Virus record (IMG/VR): IMGVR_UViG_3300008954_000003
Coordinates: 95,630 to 159,629 of that record
Direction: 5' to 3' (one strand)
Length of the DNA: 64,000 bases
Origin: a virus
Part shown: piece by piece, positions 1 through 7,776 of the stretch
How positions within the stretch are numbered: position 1 is the stretch's first letter
Layout: every line of letters begins with the position of its first letter
Notes under the pieces: model-generated
Told to the model about the DNA's origin: nothing
What the model saw: the letters and a program-made list of their open reading frames with translations, nothing else
Databases searched by the model: none
Position numbers and translations under genes: made by a program

Positions 1-2
1 CA

Positions 3-1157
3 TTTCCGTTTTCAGTTTATTCGGGGAACAATTATTTTTTAAGCGGTGCAGCAGAGCAGGTTGCATACACATACAAGAAACTTGGAGGCGATAGCCTTGG
101 TATCGAAATCAAGAATGAAAATGTTTATGCCGCATATGAAGAGGCCGTTCTTGAATACTCATACATAATCAACGTTCACCAATCAAAGAACGCTTTACCT
201 GTGATGCTTGGAAACACAACAGCAAGCTTTGATCACCGAGGACAAGTCATAAGCACGGAAAGCCTCGTTTCAGCAAGTGTTGAGCTTCGCTATCCAAGAT
301 TTGAAATGCCACAACCAATGCGTGTTGGCAAGGGTCTTGGTAAAGAGGCTTCTGTTGGAGGCGAAGTTCGCTATTATTCAGCATCATTTTCACCGACAGC
401 GAGCCAACAAGATTATGACCTTCAGACTCTTATTTCAAGTTCGAATAAAAATCTTGATATTGGGAATAAAAAGATTGTTATTCGTGACATGTATTATCGG
501 ACACCAAGATCCATGTGGAGGTTCTTTGCATACTATGGAGCACTGAACGTTATTGGAAACCTTCATGACTATGGTCAGTATAGTGATGAATCTTCATATG
601 AGGTTGTGCCTGCTTGGCAGAACAAACTGCAAGCCATGGCTTACGAAGACAGTTTGTATACAAGAATTTCACATTATTCATATGATATTGTGAACAACAG
701 GTTGAGATTGTTCCCAACACCGGGAACACACTCACCGGACAAATTCTTTTTAAGGTTTTATATTCCGCAGGATGCGTGGGTTGAAGAGGATGATCGCCAA
801 AGAGGCGGTCGTGGCGTAAACAACATGAACACGTTGCCATTTGCAAATATTCCATATAACAATATCAACGCTATTGGGAAGCAGTGGGTTCGAAGATATA
901 CTCTTGCACTTGTTAAAGAGACGCTTGGCCTTGTTCGAAGTCGTTTCGGGACGATCCCCATCCCAGGAGATTCGGTTACTCAAAACGGTGCGGAACTTAT
1001 ATCGAGTGCCAAAGAAGAACAAAAAGCTTTGAGAGACGAACTCAAAGAAATCCTTGATGAACTGACGTACAGCAAGATAACAGAAACGAATGCTGATATG
1101 GCAGACAAAACAAAGGATGCCTTAAGAGCAGCGCCACTGCCAATCTTTGTGGGGTAA
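3..1157 (+). CDS. Neck/head-tail adaptor structural protein (5' end outside window)
   Basis: The reading frame is open from base 3 through the window edge, so the ATG at 201 is internal and the gene begins upstream. The visible N-terminal part contains a helical stretch (KKLGG, then YEEAVLEYSY, then NVHQSKN) of the kind seen in phage head-tail connector and adaptor proteins. The C-terminal third is charged and probably helical. It lies at the head of a neck-terminator-sheath-tube gene order, which supports a connector role. The assignment is by resemblance and position, not by a catalytic motif. Confidence 0.5.
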   Translation, partial: FPFSVYSGNNYFLSGAAEQVAYTYKKLGGDSLGIEIKNENVYAAYEEAVLEYSYIINVHQSKNALPVMLGNTTASFDHRGQVISTESLVSASVELRYPRFEMPQPMRVGKGLGKEASVGGEVRYYSASFSPTASQQDYDLQTLISSSNKNLDIGNKKIVIRDMYYRTPRSMWRFFAYYGALNVIGNLHDYGQYSDESSYEVVPAWQNKLQAMAYEDSLYTRISHYSYDIVNNRLRLFPTPGTHSPDKFFLRFYIPQDAWVEEDDRQRGGRGVNNMNTLPFANIPYNNINAIGKQWVRRYTLALVKETLGLVRSRFGTIPIPGDSVTQNGAELISSAKEEQKALRDELKEILDELTYSKITETNADMADKTKDALRAAPLPIFVG

Positions 1158-1160
1158 CAG

Positions 1161-1643
1161 ATGGGAACTTTTAAAACACCGGATCATCCGCCACCATCCT
1201 TGTTTATAAACAAACAAGAGGTTGACTATGTTAAACAAGTTAACGATGAGGTGATTGAAGGAGTCGTTGGGCAGACAGTTTTATATTTTCCATTAAGTAT
1301 TGAAAAGACAAACTACCACCCTGTTTATGGGGAGGCGATTGAAAAGACATACCTCAGCCCTATCAGAGTTTACGCCCTTGTTTCACTGGATGAATATGGA
1401 ACGGAAACAGCAGAAATCGGTGTGGATAAAAAATCTTCAATAACCGTCCATTTTCACAAAAGACGCCTAACAGAAGATCAAAACCTGTTTGTTCGGGAAG
1501 GAGACTTTGTTCAGTATGGCGAGATATATTATGAAATCGTTACTTTAAGTGAACCAAAGCAGCTATTTGGAAAGCCAACACAAAGATTTGAAATTTCAGC
1601 GAAGTGCATCAGAGCGCGGGATGGCAAGTTTAATGCGGGATAA
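1161..1643 (+). CDS. Neck protein, head-closure-like
   Basis: This 160-aa protein starts three bases after the adaptor gene and lies immediately upstream of a tail-terminator-like gene. It is beta-rich, with a segment near residues 110-135 (VREGDFVQYGEIYYEIV) resembling the beta-barrel core of head-closure or stopper proteins. No enzyme motif is visible. In myoviruses this slot usually encodes the protein that seals the portal before tail joining. That role is inferred from position and fold type. Confidence 0.4.
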   Translation: MGTFKTPDHPPPSLFINKQEVDYVKQVNDEVIEGVVGQTVLYFPLSIEKTNYHPVYGEAIEKTYLSPIRVYALVSLDEYGTETAEIGVDKKSSITVHFHKRRLTEDQNLFVREGDFVQYGEIYYEIVTLSEPKQLFGKPTQRFEISAKCIRARDGKFNAG

Positions 1644-1649
1644 TGAAGT

Positions 1650-2480
1650 ATGACGAGAAGAATTATAAACACAAGACCCTCGACCATTGAAACGGTTGAT
1701 TCCGCTTTGTTTAATTGGTTGACGAAAGAACTCAAGCTTGGGACCACGACAAACAAAGGTTTTAAGGAAACACCCGTTCTTTGGATTTCAGCAGAGAGAG
1801 CGTTTCACGTCAAAATGAACCAAGAGCTTCGTGAAATTCGCGCAGATTCAATTGTGTTGCCGGTCATCACTGTTGAGAGAACAATAGTGGACAAAACAAG
1901 CGCGGATAAAAGACCAATACCTGCAAACGTGAGGCCGGTTAATGATTTTAGGGGTGGTGCGATAACATTCGCAAAAAGAATCAATCAGGTTAAGACGAGA
2001 AACTTCGCGAATGCTGATGCAAGACGTGTTCATGGACAATATAATTTCCCTTATAAAAACAATAAGATCGTTTATCAACATGTTTCAATTCCGTACCCTG
2101 TTTATCTCGACATGACGTATAAGATTAAGTTGAGGACAGAATACCTCCAACAGCTTAACGAGCTTTTAACTCCATTTCACACAGTGACAGGTGGAATCAA
2201 CAGAATCATTATAAAACATGATGGTTTTCGTTATGAAGCGTTTATTGAACCAAGCTCTTCTCTTGAGGTGAACGCAGCTTCTCTTGGTGAAGCAGAAAAG
2301 AAATATAGTTCCGACATTACAGTAAAAGTACTTGGTTTCGTTTCAAGTGATGGCGAAAACCAAGTTAAACCAAACGTTGTTATAAGAGAAAACACTGTGC
2401 AACTTCGTTTTCAAAGAGAGCGAGTTATTGTCGGGGATGAAAATATCCTGAATTCAAACGATGAACCGTTCCGGTCATAA
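1650..2480 (+). CDS. Tail terminator/completion-like protein
   Basis: A 276-aa protein between the neck gene and the tail sheath gene. The segment near residues 150-180 (PVYLDMTYKIKLRTEYLQQL, then NELLTPF) resembles the core of phage tail-terminator proteins, which cap the tail tube and sheath. The N-terminal region has a conserved-looking WISAERAF segment. Its place just before sheath and tube fits the T4 gp15 and gp3 functions, although direct homology cannot be shown by eye. Confidence 0.45.
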   Translation: MTRRIINTRPSTIETVDSALFNWLTKELKLGTTTNKGFKETPVLWISAERAFHVKMNQELREIRADSIVLPVITVERTIVDKTSADKRPIPANVRPVNDFRGGAITFAKRINQVKTRNFANADARRVHGQYNFPYKNNKIVYQHVSIPYPVYLDMTYKIKLRTEYLQQLNELLTPFHTVTGGINRIIIKHDGFRYEAFIEPSSSLEVNAASLGEAEKKYSSDITVKVLGFVSSDGENQVKPNVVIRENTVQLRFQRERVIVGDENILNSNDEPFRS

Positions 2481-2500
2481 GACTTTAGGTAATTTGCAAA

Positions 2501-2508
2501 CTATTTAT
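2501..2508 (+). promoter_or_regulatory. Candidate late promoter motif CTATTTAT (tail sheath)
   Basis: CTATTTAT sits in the 62-bp gap before the sheath gene, 42 bp upstream of its ATG. It is one of a recurrent set of CTANTTAT motifs in front of virion-type genes in this window (see Findings). Confidence 0.5.
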
Positions 2509-2542
2509 CATAGTAAACACCTATTCTTGGGAGCAAAATAGA

Positions 2543-5500
2543 ATGGCAGAATCAGCAAAGAACTTTAAATTTATATCCCCAGGTATCAAGATTCTTGAGA
2601 TCGATCGGTCACAAATCCCGGCAAGGCCGGAAGCCGTTGGTCCACTAATTATTGGTCGTGCCCGCAGAGGACCAGCTTTTAAGCCAGTCAAGATAAGCTC
2701 GTTTTCCGAGTTTGTTGAGATCTTTGGTGAACCCGTTGCTGGTGGCGAAAATAACGATGTATGGCGTGATGGAAACTTTACTTCCCCAATGTATGGCCCG
2801 TATGCTGTTCAGGCATGGTTGAAAAATGGTGAAGTCTGTTCATACATGAGAGTTCTTGGTGATGCAGACAGCAAAGCAACAACCGACGCAGGAAAAGCAG
2901 GTTGGAAAACTGGTGCAATCGACGGCCAGGGTAATACTGGTGGAGCTTATGGCCTCTTTGTGTTCCCATCATCGAGTGCCGGCCAGGCTGCCGCACTTTC
3001 AGGCTCACTTGCAGCCGTTTGGTATATGAGTGAAGGCGCTCCGATCTTGTCAGGTTCATTATATGGAACAGCATCTGCCGGAACACAGAATAAGGTTGGT
3101 GCGGGAACAAGCCATTTTATTGTAAGTGATACAAATGGTAACTTCACAATGCAGTTCTCAGGTTCGTCAGATCTTCCTTACAATCCTGAGATTGAAGATA
3201 CCAAGCTGAAATTCAGTCTAAATAAAGACAAAGGAAACTTTATCCGCAAGGTGTTTAACACAGACCCAACACTTCTTAATCGAAAAGACTCTGATAGTGG
3301 TCTTGTTAAGTATTTCCTTGGTGAGACATTTGAAAACACATACAATGACGCAAATTACTTCACAGCGTCGACAGGTCAAGAAACAGGAACGCAAGTTGGT
3401 GTTGTCCTTGGCTTGGCAAACGCTTTAAATGCGTTGAATCACAGTGTCAATCAGAGAAGAGCGTTGCAAAGCAACTCTCTTCCGAAGACGGGCTGGTTCT
3501 TCACACAGCATTTAAGCACAGATGCCTCAAGTTTCAATTCGACAACAGGTTCATTCTTTGCAGATGGTACTGCAAAGAAACTGTTCAGATTTGTCGGGCT
3601 TGACACTGGTGAGTGGATACAGAACAACCTTAAGATTGCCGTGACAAACATCCAGTTTTCAAAGAATGAGGATGTTGATCCTTATGGTACATTTGATGTT
3701 GTCGTGAGAAAACTGGAAGATACCGATGATAATCAAAAAATCGTTGAGAAGTTCACGCAGTGCAATCTCAATAGGAACTCTGAAAACTTCATTCTCAATA
3801 AGATTGGTGACAAGTACACTGATTGGGACTCTGTGAGAAAGCGTACAATTGAATATGGTTCATACCAGAATCGTTCAAAGTATGTTCGTGTTGAGGTGAA
3901 CCCTGAATACGAAGCGGGTTTTGATCCGACACATGTTCCGTTTGGTTTCACAGGTCCTACAAAATATAAGGACGTTTATGTCCGTAATAATGGCGAGTTT
4001 GATGCAAGATCGTTCCAAGACTCTGAAAATGCAAATGCAGGAAGACGAATGGTTGAACTTGGAACAGACATTGCTGCGAGCAACGCTGTAACTGTTATCA
4101 CAGGAGCTTCTTACATTCCGCCGTTGAGAATCGTATTCCCTGAAGCGCCAATTCGTTCAACAACATCGACGTTGAGCACTCCGAAGATTGCACACTGGGG
4201 AGTTCAGCCGACGCCTGATGGAACAAACACGTTTAAGGAAGACGTAAGAGATCTTTTGCGTGCGAAGCCAAATGGGATTTCGAATCACGACCCCGATAAT
4301 TACACAAAGTATCAGTGGATTGTCTCCCTTGACAACCTTGCGTATGCAGGTGCAGATAATATCCTCGATCTTGATTACGAGAGCGGCTCAAAGGGCCTTG
4401 GAACAATTGTTTATTCAACCGCTTCAAGAAATATTGGGTTCTCAATCACTGCAACGGGAACACTGCCAAGCGATTTCCCAGACAGAAGCAACGTTCAGGC
4501 TTCATATAAAGCGCCGTTGGTTCTTGGACTTGGAAACCTTATTTCACCATTCTATGGCGGAACAGACGGATTCGACATCAAAGATTCAGATCCACTGAGC
4601 AACCAAGGGTTTAATTCTTCACCAACACTGCTTAATGACCAGCAGTACTTCACTCTGCGAAGAGCGATTGATGCCGTGAAGAATCCTGAAGTTGCAGAGT
4701 ACAACATTGTTGCCATTCCGGGTTTGACAAATGTGAGCTTGAACAAGTCTCTCATAACAAACACAGAAGAGCGTGCAGACGCTTTGGCGATTATTGATGT
4801 CGACAAGGGATATATCCCACCGCATGAGTATCTGTATGACAGCTCATTGGCTTTGTCTATGGGTGATGTTTCCGATGCACAGTTGGACCACAGAGACAAC
4901 AAATATAACTCAAGTTATGGTGCGGCCTACTACCCATGGGTTCAGGTCCGCGACTCTGTGAGCAACAAAAATATCTGGATGCCACCATCAATTGCCGCAA
5001 TTGGTGCAATGGCCTATACAGATAGAGTTCAGGCTCCATGGTTTGCGCCAGCAGGCTTCAATCGTGGTGGTTTGTCAAGCGGTGTTGCAGGCTTGCCTGT
5101 GAACAATGTCGCCCTGAAGTTGTTTGCTGATGATCGTGATGACCTTTACGCGGTTAATCTTAACCCGATTGCCTCATTCCCGAACGAGGGTGTTGTAATC
5201 TTTGGTCAGAAGACTTTGGCAGCACAAGCAAGTGCGCTTGATCGCATTAACGTTCGAAGACTCCTTATTTTCTTGAAGAGAGGGATTACACGAATTGCAA
5301 ATACGGTTTTGTTTGACCAAAACGTCCAGGATACATGGAATAGGTTCACAAGTCAGGCCGAACCGTTCTTGGCAGATGTCAAAGCAAGATTTGGTTTGAC
5401 AGATTATCGACTCATTTTGGATGAATCGACAACGACACCTGATTTGATCGATCAGAATATCATGTATGCGAAGGTTTTCTTGAAGCCGGCGCGGGCGATT

Positions 5501-5557
5501 GAATTTATCGCAATTGATTTCTTTATCACCAACACAGGAGCTAGTTTCTCAGATTGA
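2543..5557 (+). CDS. Tail sheath protein
   Basis: This 1004-aa protein forms the contractile outer cylinder of the tail. The N-terminus (SPGIKILEIDRS, then GPLIIGRARRGPAFKPVKI) is the classic gp18-family opening. The C-terminal 150 residues (RRLLIFLKRGI, then VLFDQNVQDTWNRF, then the PARAIEFIAIDFFI strand) form the sheath-sheath interaction domain. It is much longer than T4 gp18 (659 aa). The extra sequence, rich in Ser, Gly and Thr, lies in the N-terminal half and middle and probably forms exposed insertion domains. An RBS (GGGAG) lies 9 bp before the ATG, and a candidate late promoter lies upstream. The tail tube gene follows directly, as in other myoviruses. Confidence 0.95.
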   Translation: MAESAKNFKFISPGIKILEIDRSQIPARPEAVGPLIIGRARRGPAFKPVKISSFSEFVEIFGEPVAGGENNDVWRDGNFTSPMYGPYAVQAWLKNGEVCSYMRVLGDADSKATTDAGKAGWKTGAIDGQGNTGGAYGLFVFPSSSAGQAAALSGSLAAVWYMSEGAPILSGSLYGTASAGTQNKVGAGTSHFIVSDTNGNFTMQFSGSSDLPYNPEIEDTKLKFSLNKDKGNFIRKVFNTDPTLLNRKDSDSGLVKYFLGETFENTYNDANYFTASTGQETGTQVGVVLGLANALNALNHSVNQRRALQSNSLPKTGWFFTQHLSTDASSFNSTTGSFFADGTAKKLFRFVGLDTGEWIQNNLKIAVTNIQFSKNEDVDPYGTFDVVVRKLEDTDDNQKIVEKFTQCNLNRNSENFILNKIGDKYTDWDSVRKRTIEYGSYQNRSKYVRVEVNPEYEAGFDPTHVPFGFTGPTKYKDVYVRNNGEFDARSFQDSENANAGRRMVELGTDIAASNAVTVITGASYIPPLRIVFPEAPIRSTTSTLSTPKIAHWGVQPTPDGTNTFKEDVRDLLRAKPNGISNHDPDNYTKYQWIVSLDNLAYAGADNILDLDYESGSKGLGTIVYSTASRNIGFSITATGTLPSDFPDRSNVQASYKAPLVLGLGNLISPFYGGTDGFDIKDSDPLSNQGFNSSPTLLNDQQYFTLRRAIDAVKNPEVAEYNIVAIPGLTNVSLNKSLITNTEERADALAIIDVDKGYIPPHEYLYDSSLALSMGDVSDAQLDHRDNKYNSSYGAAYYPWVQVRDSVSNKNIWMPPSIAAIGAMAYTDRVQAPWFAPAGFNRGGLSSGVAGLPVNNVALKLFADDRDDLYAVNLNPIASFPNEGVVIFGQKTLAAQASALDRINVRRLLIFLKRGITRIANTVLFDQNVQDTWNRFTSQAEPFLADVKARFGLTDYRLILDESTTTPDLIDQNIMYAKVFLKPARAIEFIAIDFFITNTGASFSD

Positions 5558-5559
5558 GT

Positions 5560-5567
5560 CTAGTTAT
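5560..5567 (+). promoter_or_regulatory. Candidate late promoter motif CTAGTTAT (tail tube)
   Basis: CTAGTTAT lies in the 29-bp gap between sheath and tube genes, 27 bp before the tube ATG, at the same distance as the motif copies at 7750 and 47896. Confidence 0.4.
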
Positions 5568-5586
5568 AACAAGGAGAGTACAATAG

Positions 5587-6108
5587 ATGCCTACACCAAT
5601 TTGGTCGCCACAAGCAGAGCCTAAGCGTAAATATGAATTTATTTTGAGATTGGCTGATATCCCAGTCGCTGTGATTGTATCGACGAACAGACCAAAAATG
5701 ACGATATCAGATGCAGCGAATCACAAATTCCTTGTTCACACTTTTAAATTCCCAGGACAGGTTACATGGAACGACATCACAATCAAACTTGTCGATCTTG
5801 TTGATCTTGATGCCTCAAAGAGGTTGCTCGATGTTGTTCGTGGAGCGGGTTATGTTTTGCCAGGAGATTTCAGCCCCAACGCTTCAGATGAAAACTATCT
5901 TCGAAAGACTCTTTCGAAGAGAAGCGCTGTGAACAGCCTTGGTCTTGTTACGATTGAGACAATTGATTCGGAAGGAATCACTGTTGAAACATGGAAACTT
6001 CACAATGCATGGGTCAAGGACATTGATTTTGACGAGGCAAGCTACACAGACGAAACACTTCTTAATCTTACATTGGTGCTTTCGTATGACTGGGCAGACA
6101 TTGTATAA
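5587..6108 (+). CDS. Tail tube protein, gp19-like
   Basis: A 173-aa protein forming the inner tube through which DNA passes. Family features are the start YEFILRLADIPVAVIVSTNRP, read here as a tube strand pair, then FPGQVTWNDITIKLVD, a central helix-loop, and the ending TLVLSYDWADIV with the tube-family YDWA motif. Its length matches T4 gp19 (163 aa). A strong RBS (AAGGAG) precedes the ATG. The next gene is a clear paralog. Confidence 0.9.
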   Translation: MPTPIWSPQAEPKRKYEFILRLADIPVAVIVSTNRPKMTISDAANHKFLVHTFKFPGQVTWNDITIKLVDLVDLDASKRLLDVVRGAGYVLPGDFSPNASDENYLRKTLSKRSAVNSLGLVTIETIDSEGITVETWKLHNAWVKDIDFDEASYTDETLLNLTLVLSYDWADIV

Positions 6109-6115
6109 ATAAGAG

Positions 6116-6742
6116 ATGCCAATATTTGGATTTGAACCACCCTCAATTGTTTCAAGACTTTTAAAAAGAAAAGAAATTAAACAAGCCCCCTTGTTTTCAA
6201 GGGATATGTTCATGGATGCTCAACAAGAGCATCGTTTTCTTTTGAGATTGGACGGAATACCAGCGGCGTTTATGACAAGCGCCGATCGCCCAAGTTATAA
6301 AATTGATGTTCAAGAAGAGGTCCTTTTGGGACACACATTAAGGTTCCCAAAGAGCGTGGTTTGGAATCCTGTAAAAGTCACAATGCATGAAATCTACACC
6401 CCAGCAGCTTTTGGCTCTGTTATGTCAAATATGATGAGCAAGTTGTTTGACATCGGGTATACACAACCACACAATGCAGAATCAACAGAAGAACGTTTTC
6501 TTTCCAAAGAAAACTTAACATTGGCAGCCGGTGTTGTGATAATTGAATCGCTAAGTGAAGACGGAAGTGTTCATGAATCGTGGAAACTTCACAACCCCAT
6601 GTTCACAGACGTTACTCCAAGCGCGCTTAAGTATGATGGAGATGCCTTGACAACAATTAGTGCCACAATAACATACGATTGGGCAGAATTCCTTTATAAA
6701 GGAGTTTCTGGTCAGGGTGGCAGCTTCACAATTAACTTCTAA
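6116..6742 (+). CDS. Second tail-tube-like protein (possible tube initiator)
   Basis: This 208-aa protein is a paralog of the tail tube encoded 8 bp upstream. Both contain a RLDGIP/RLADIP opening, FPKSVVWN/FPGQVTWN, ESWKLHNP/ETWKLHNA and ITYDWAEF/LSYDWADI. It differs by an extra N-terminal segment of about 35 residues and a Gly-rich tail. In T4 the baseplate proteins gp48 and gp54 share the tube fold and initiate tube polymerisation. This copy may play that role, or mixed tubes may exist. Paralogy is visible in the sequence; the initiator role is inference. Confidence 0.8.
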   Translation: MPIFGFEPPSIVSRLLKRKEIKQAPLFSRDMFMDAQQEHRFLLRLDGIPAAFMTSADRPSYKIDVQEEVLLGHTLRFPKSVVWNPVKVTMHEIYTPAAFGSVMSNMMSKLFDIGYTQPHNAESTEERFLSKENLTLAAGVVIIESLSEDGSVHESWKLHNPMFTDVTPSALKYDGDALTTISATITYDWAEFLYKGVSGQGGSFTINF

Positions 6743-6753
6743 TAAGAGGAAAC

Positions 6754-7605
6754 ATGAGAAACAACGAAGATCGGTTTCAAAAACCAGTCGAACAACCAAA
6801 ATATAACATCAATAAAGAGATGCAACAAGACACATCTCAATATCGAATCCCAACAGACTTTGTTGAGCTTCCATCGAGAGGAATGTTTTATCCAAAAGAA
6901 CACCCTCTTCATCGAAAAGGAAACGTTGAAATCAAATATATGACAACAAGAGAAGAAGACATTCTTTTGAGTCCAAGTCTATCAGAACAAGGCTTGACAA
7001 TGGATCGCCTCATTCACAGTCTTTTTGTCGACAAAAGAATTGATCCATCAACGTTGTTAACGGGAGATCGAAACGCCATAATTGTTAATGCAAGAAAAAA
7101 TGCTTATGGTGATAAGTATGAAGTCCCGCTTGAGTGTTCAAAGTGCGGGAAAGAGGCGACAGCAATGGTGGACCTAAGTTCAGAAAAGCACATGAAAAAG
7201 CTTCCTGAAGATGATGGTGTAGAATACACAGAAAGAGGGACTTTCTTTGTTGAATCCCCACTTAGAAAGGCCCGTGTTGAAATGAAGCTTTTAACTGGGG
7301 AAGACGAAAAAGCCATTGAGGATTCCATTGGGCGCAGAGTTCAGAAAGGACTCCCCGAAGAAGAGGTTACAACCAGATATCGCCGCATGATTGTGTCGGT
7401 GGACGGCAAAACAGAGTTCAGTCTCGTTGCAAGCTTCATCACAACGATGTCGATTTTTGAATCCAGGCAACTCAGAAAAATTTATGATAGGCAAATGCCA
7501 GATTTTCAACTGGTTGTTTCATTTGAGTGTGAAAACAAAAAATGTGGACATTTGAATGAAGGGGGTGCGCCGATTACTCGGAACTTTTTTTGGCCTGACA
7601 ATTGA
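6754..7605 (+). CDS. Baseplate hub/tail-assembly chaperone-like protein (T4 gp26-like family)
   Basis: A 283-aa protein with the hallmark run FVELPSRGMFYP, then MTTREEDILLS, then VDKRIDPSTLLTGDRNAI, typical of the phage baseplate family that includes T4 gp26. Two Cys pairs (CSKCG near residue 130; CENKKCG near 262) could bind zinc. It sits between the tube genes and the tape-measure-like gene, the standard slot for tail-assembly chaperones. The gene ends inside the run CTTTTTTTGG, and a second frame with a conserved-looking domain continues downstream, suggesting a frameshifted longer product (see Findings). Confidence 0.75.
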   Translation: MRNNEDRFQKPVEQPKYNINKEMQQDTSQYRIPTDFVELPSRGMFYPKEHPLHRKGNVEIKYMTTREEDILLSPSLSEQGLTMDRLIHSLFVDKRIDPSTLLTGDRNAIIVNARKNAYGDKYEVPLECSKCGKEATAMVDLSSEKHMKKLPEDDGVEYTERGTFFVESPLRKARVEMKLLTGEDEKAIEDSIGRRVQKGLPEEEVTTRYRRMIVSVDGKTEFSLVASFITTMSIFESRQLRKIYDRQMPDFQLVVSFECENKKCGHLNEGGAPITRNFFWPDN

Positions 7606-7738
7606 ACATTTAAACAACTGCTATAAAGGCTTGCTCATGATGAATGTCCGTGGAAACTGGGGGTTCTCTGAGGCGTACAATCTTCCTATTCCTTTGAGAG
7701 ATCTGATCCTTGAAGAGATGCACAAAGAGGGTAAATAA
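7586..7738 (+). CDS. Downstream domain of the gp26-like protein (frameshift extension or separate small protein)
   Basis: This frame begins within the seven-T run at 7585-7591 and continues past the upstream stop (7603-7605). It encodes a compact helical domain containing NWGFSEAYNLPIPLRDLILE, a pattern found in small phage tail-assembly proteins. An internal ATG at 7637, 7 bp after AAAGG, would give a 33-aa free peptide but would cut off the first helix (EHLNNCYKGLL). This makes synthesis as a +1/-2 frameshift fusion attractive. Both modes may occur. Confidence 0.5.
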   Translation, partial: FFGLTIEHLNNCYKGLLMMNVRGNWGFSEAYNLPIPLRDLILEEMHKEGK

Positions 7739-7749
7739 TCATCTTGTTT

Positions 7750-7757
7750 CTATTTAT
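7750..7757 (+). promoter_or_regulatory. Candidate late promoter motif CTATTTAT (tape-measure gene)
   Basis: CTATTTAT followed by AATCG lies in the 38-bp gap before the ATG at 7777, 27 bp upstream of it. Confidence 0.5.
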
Positions 7758-7776
7758 AATCGAAGAGGTGATTTAA

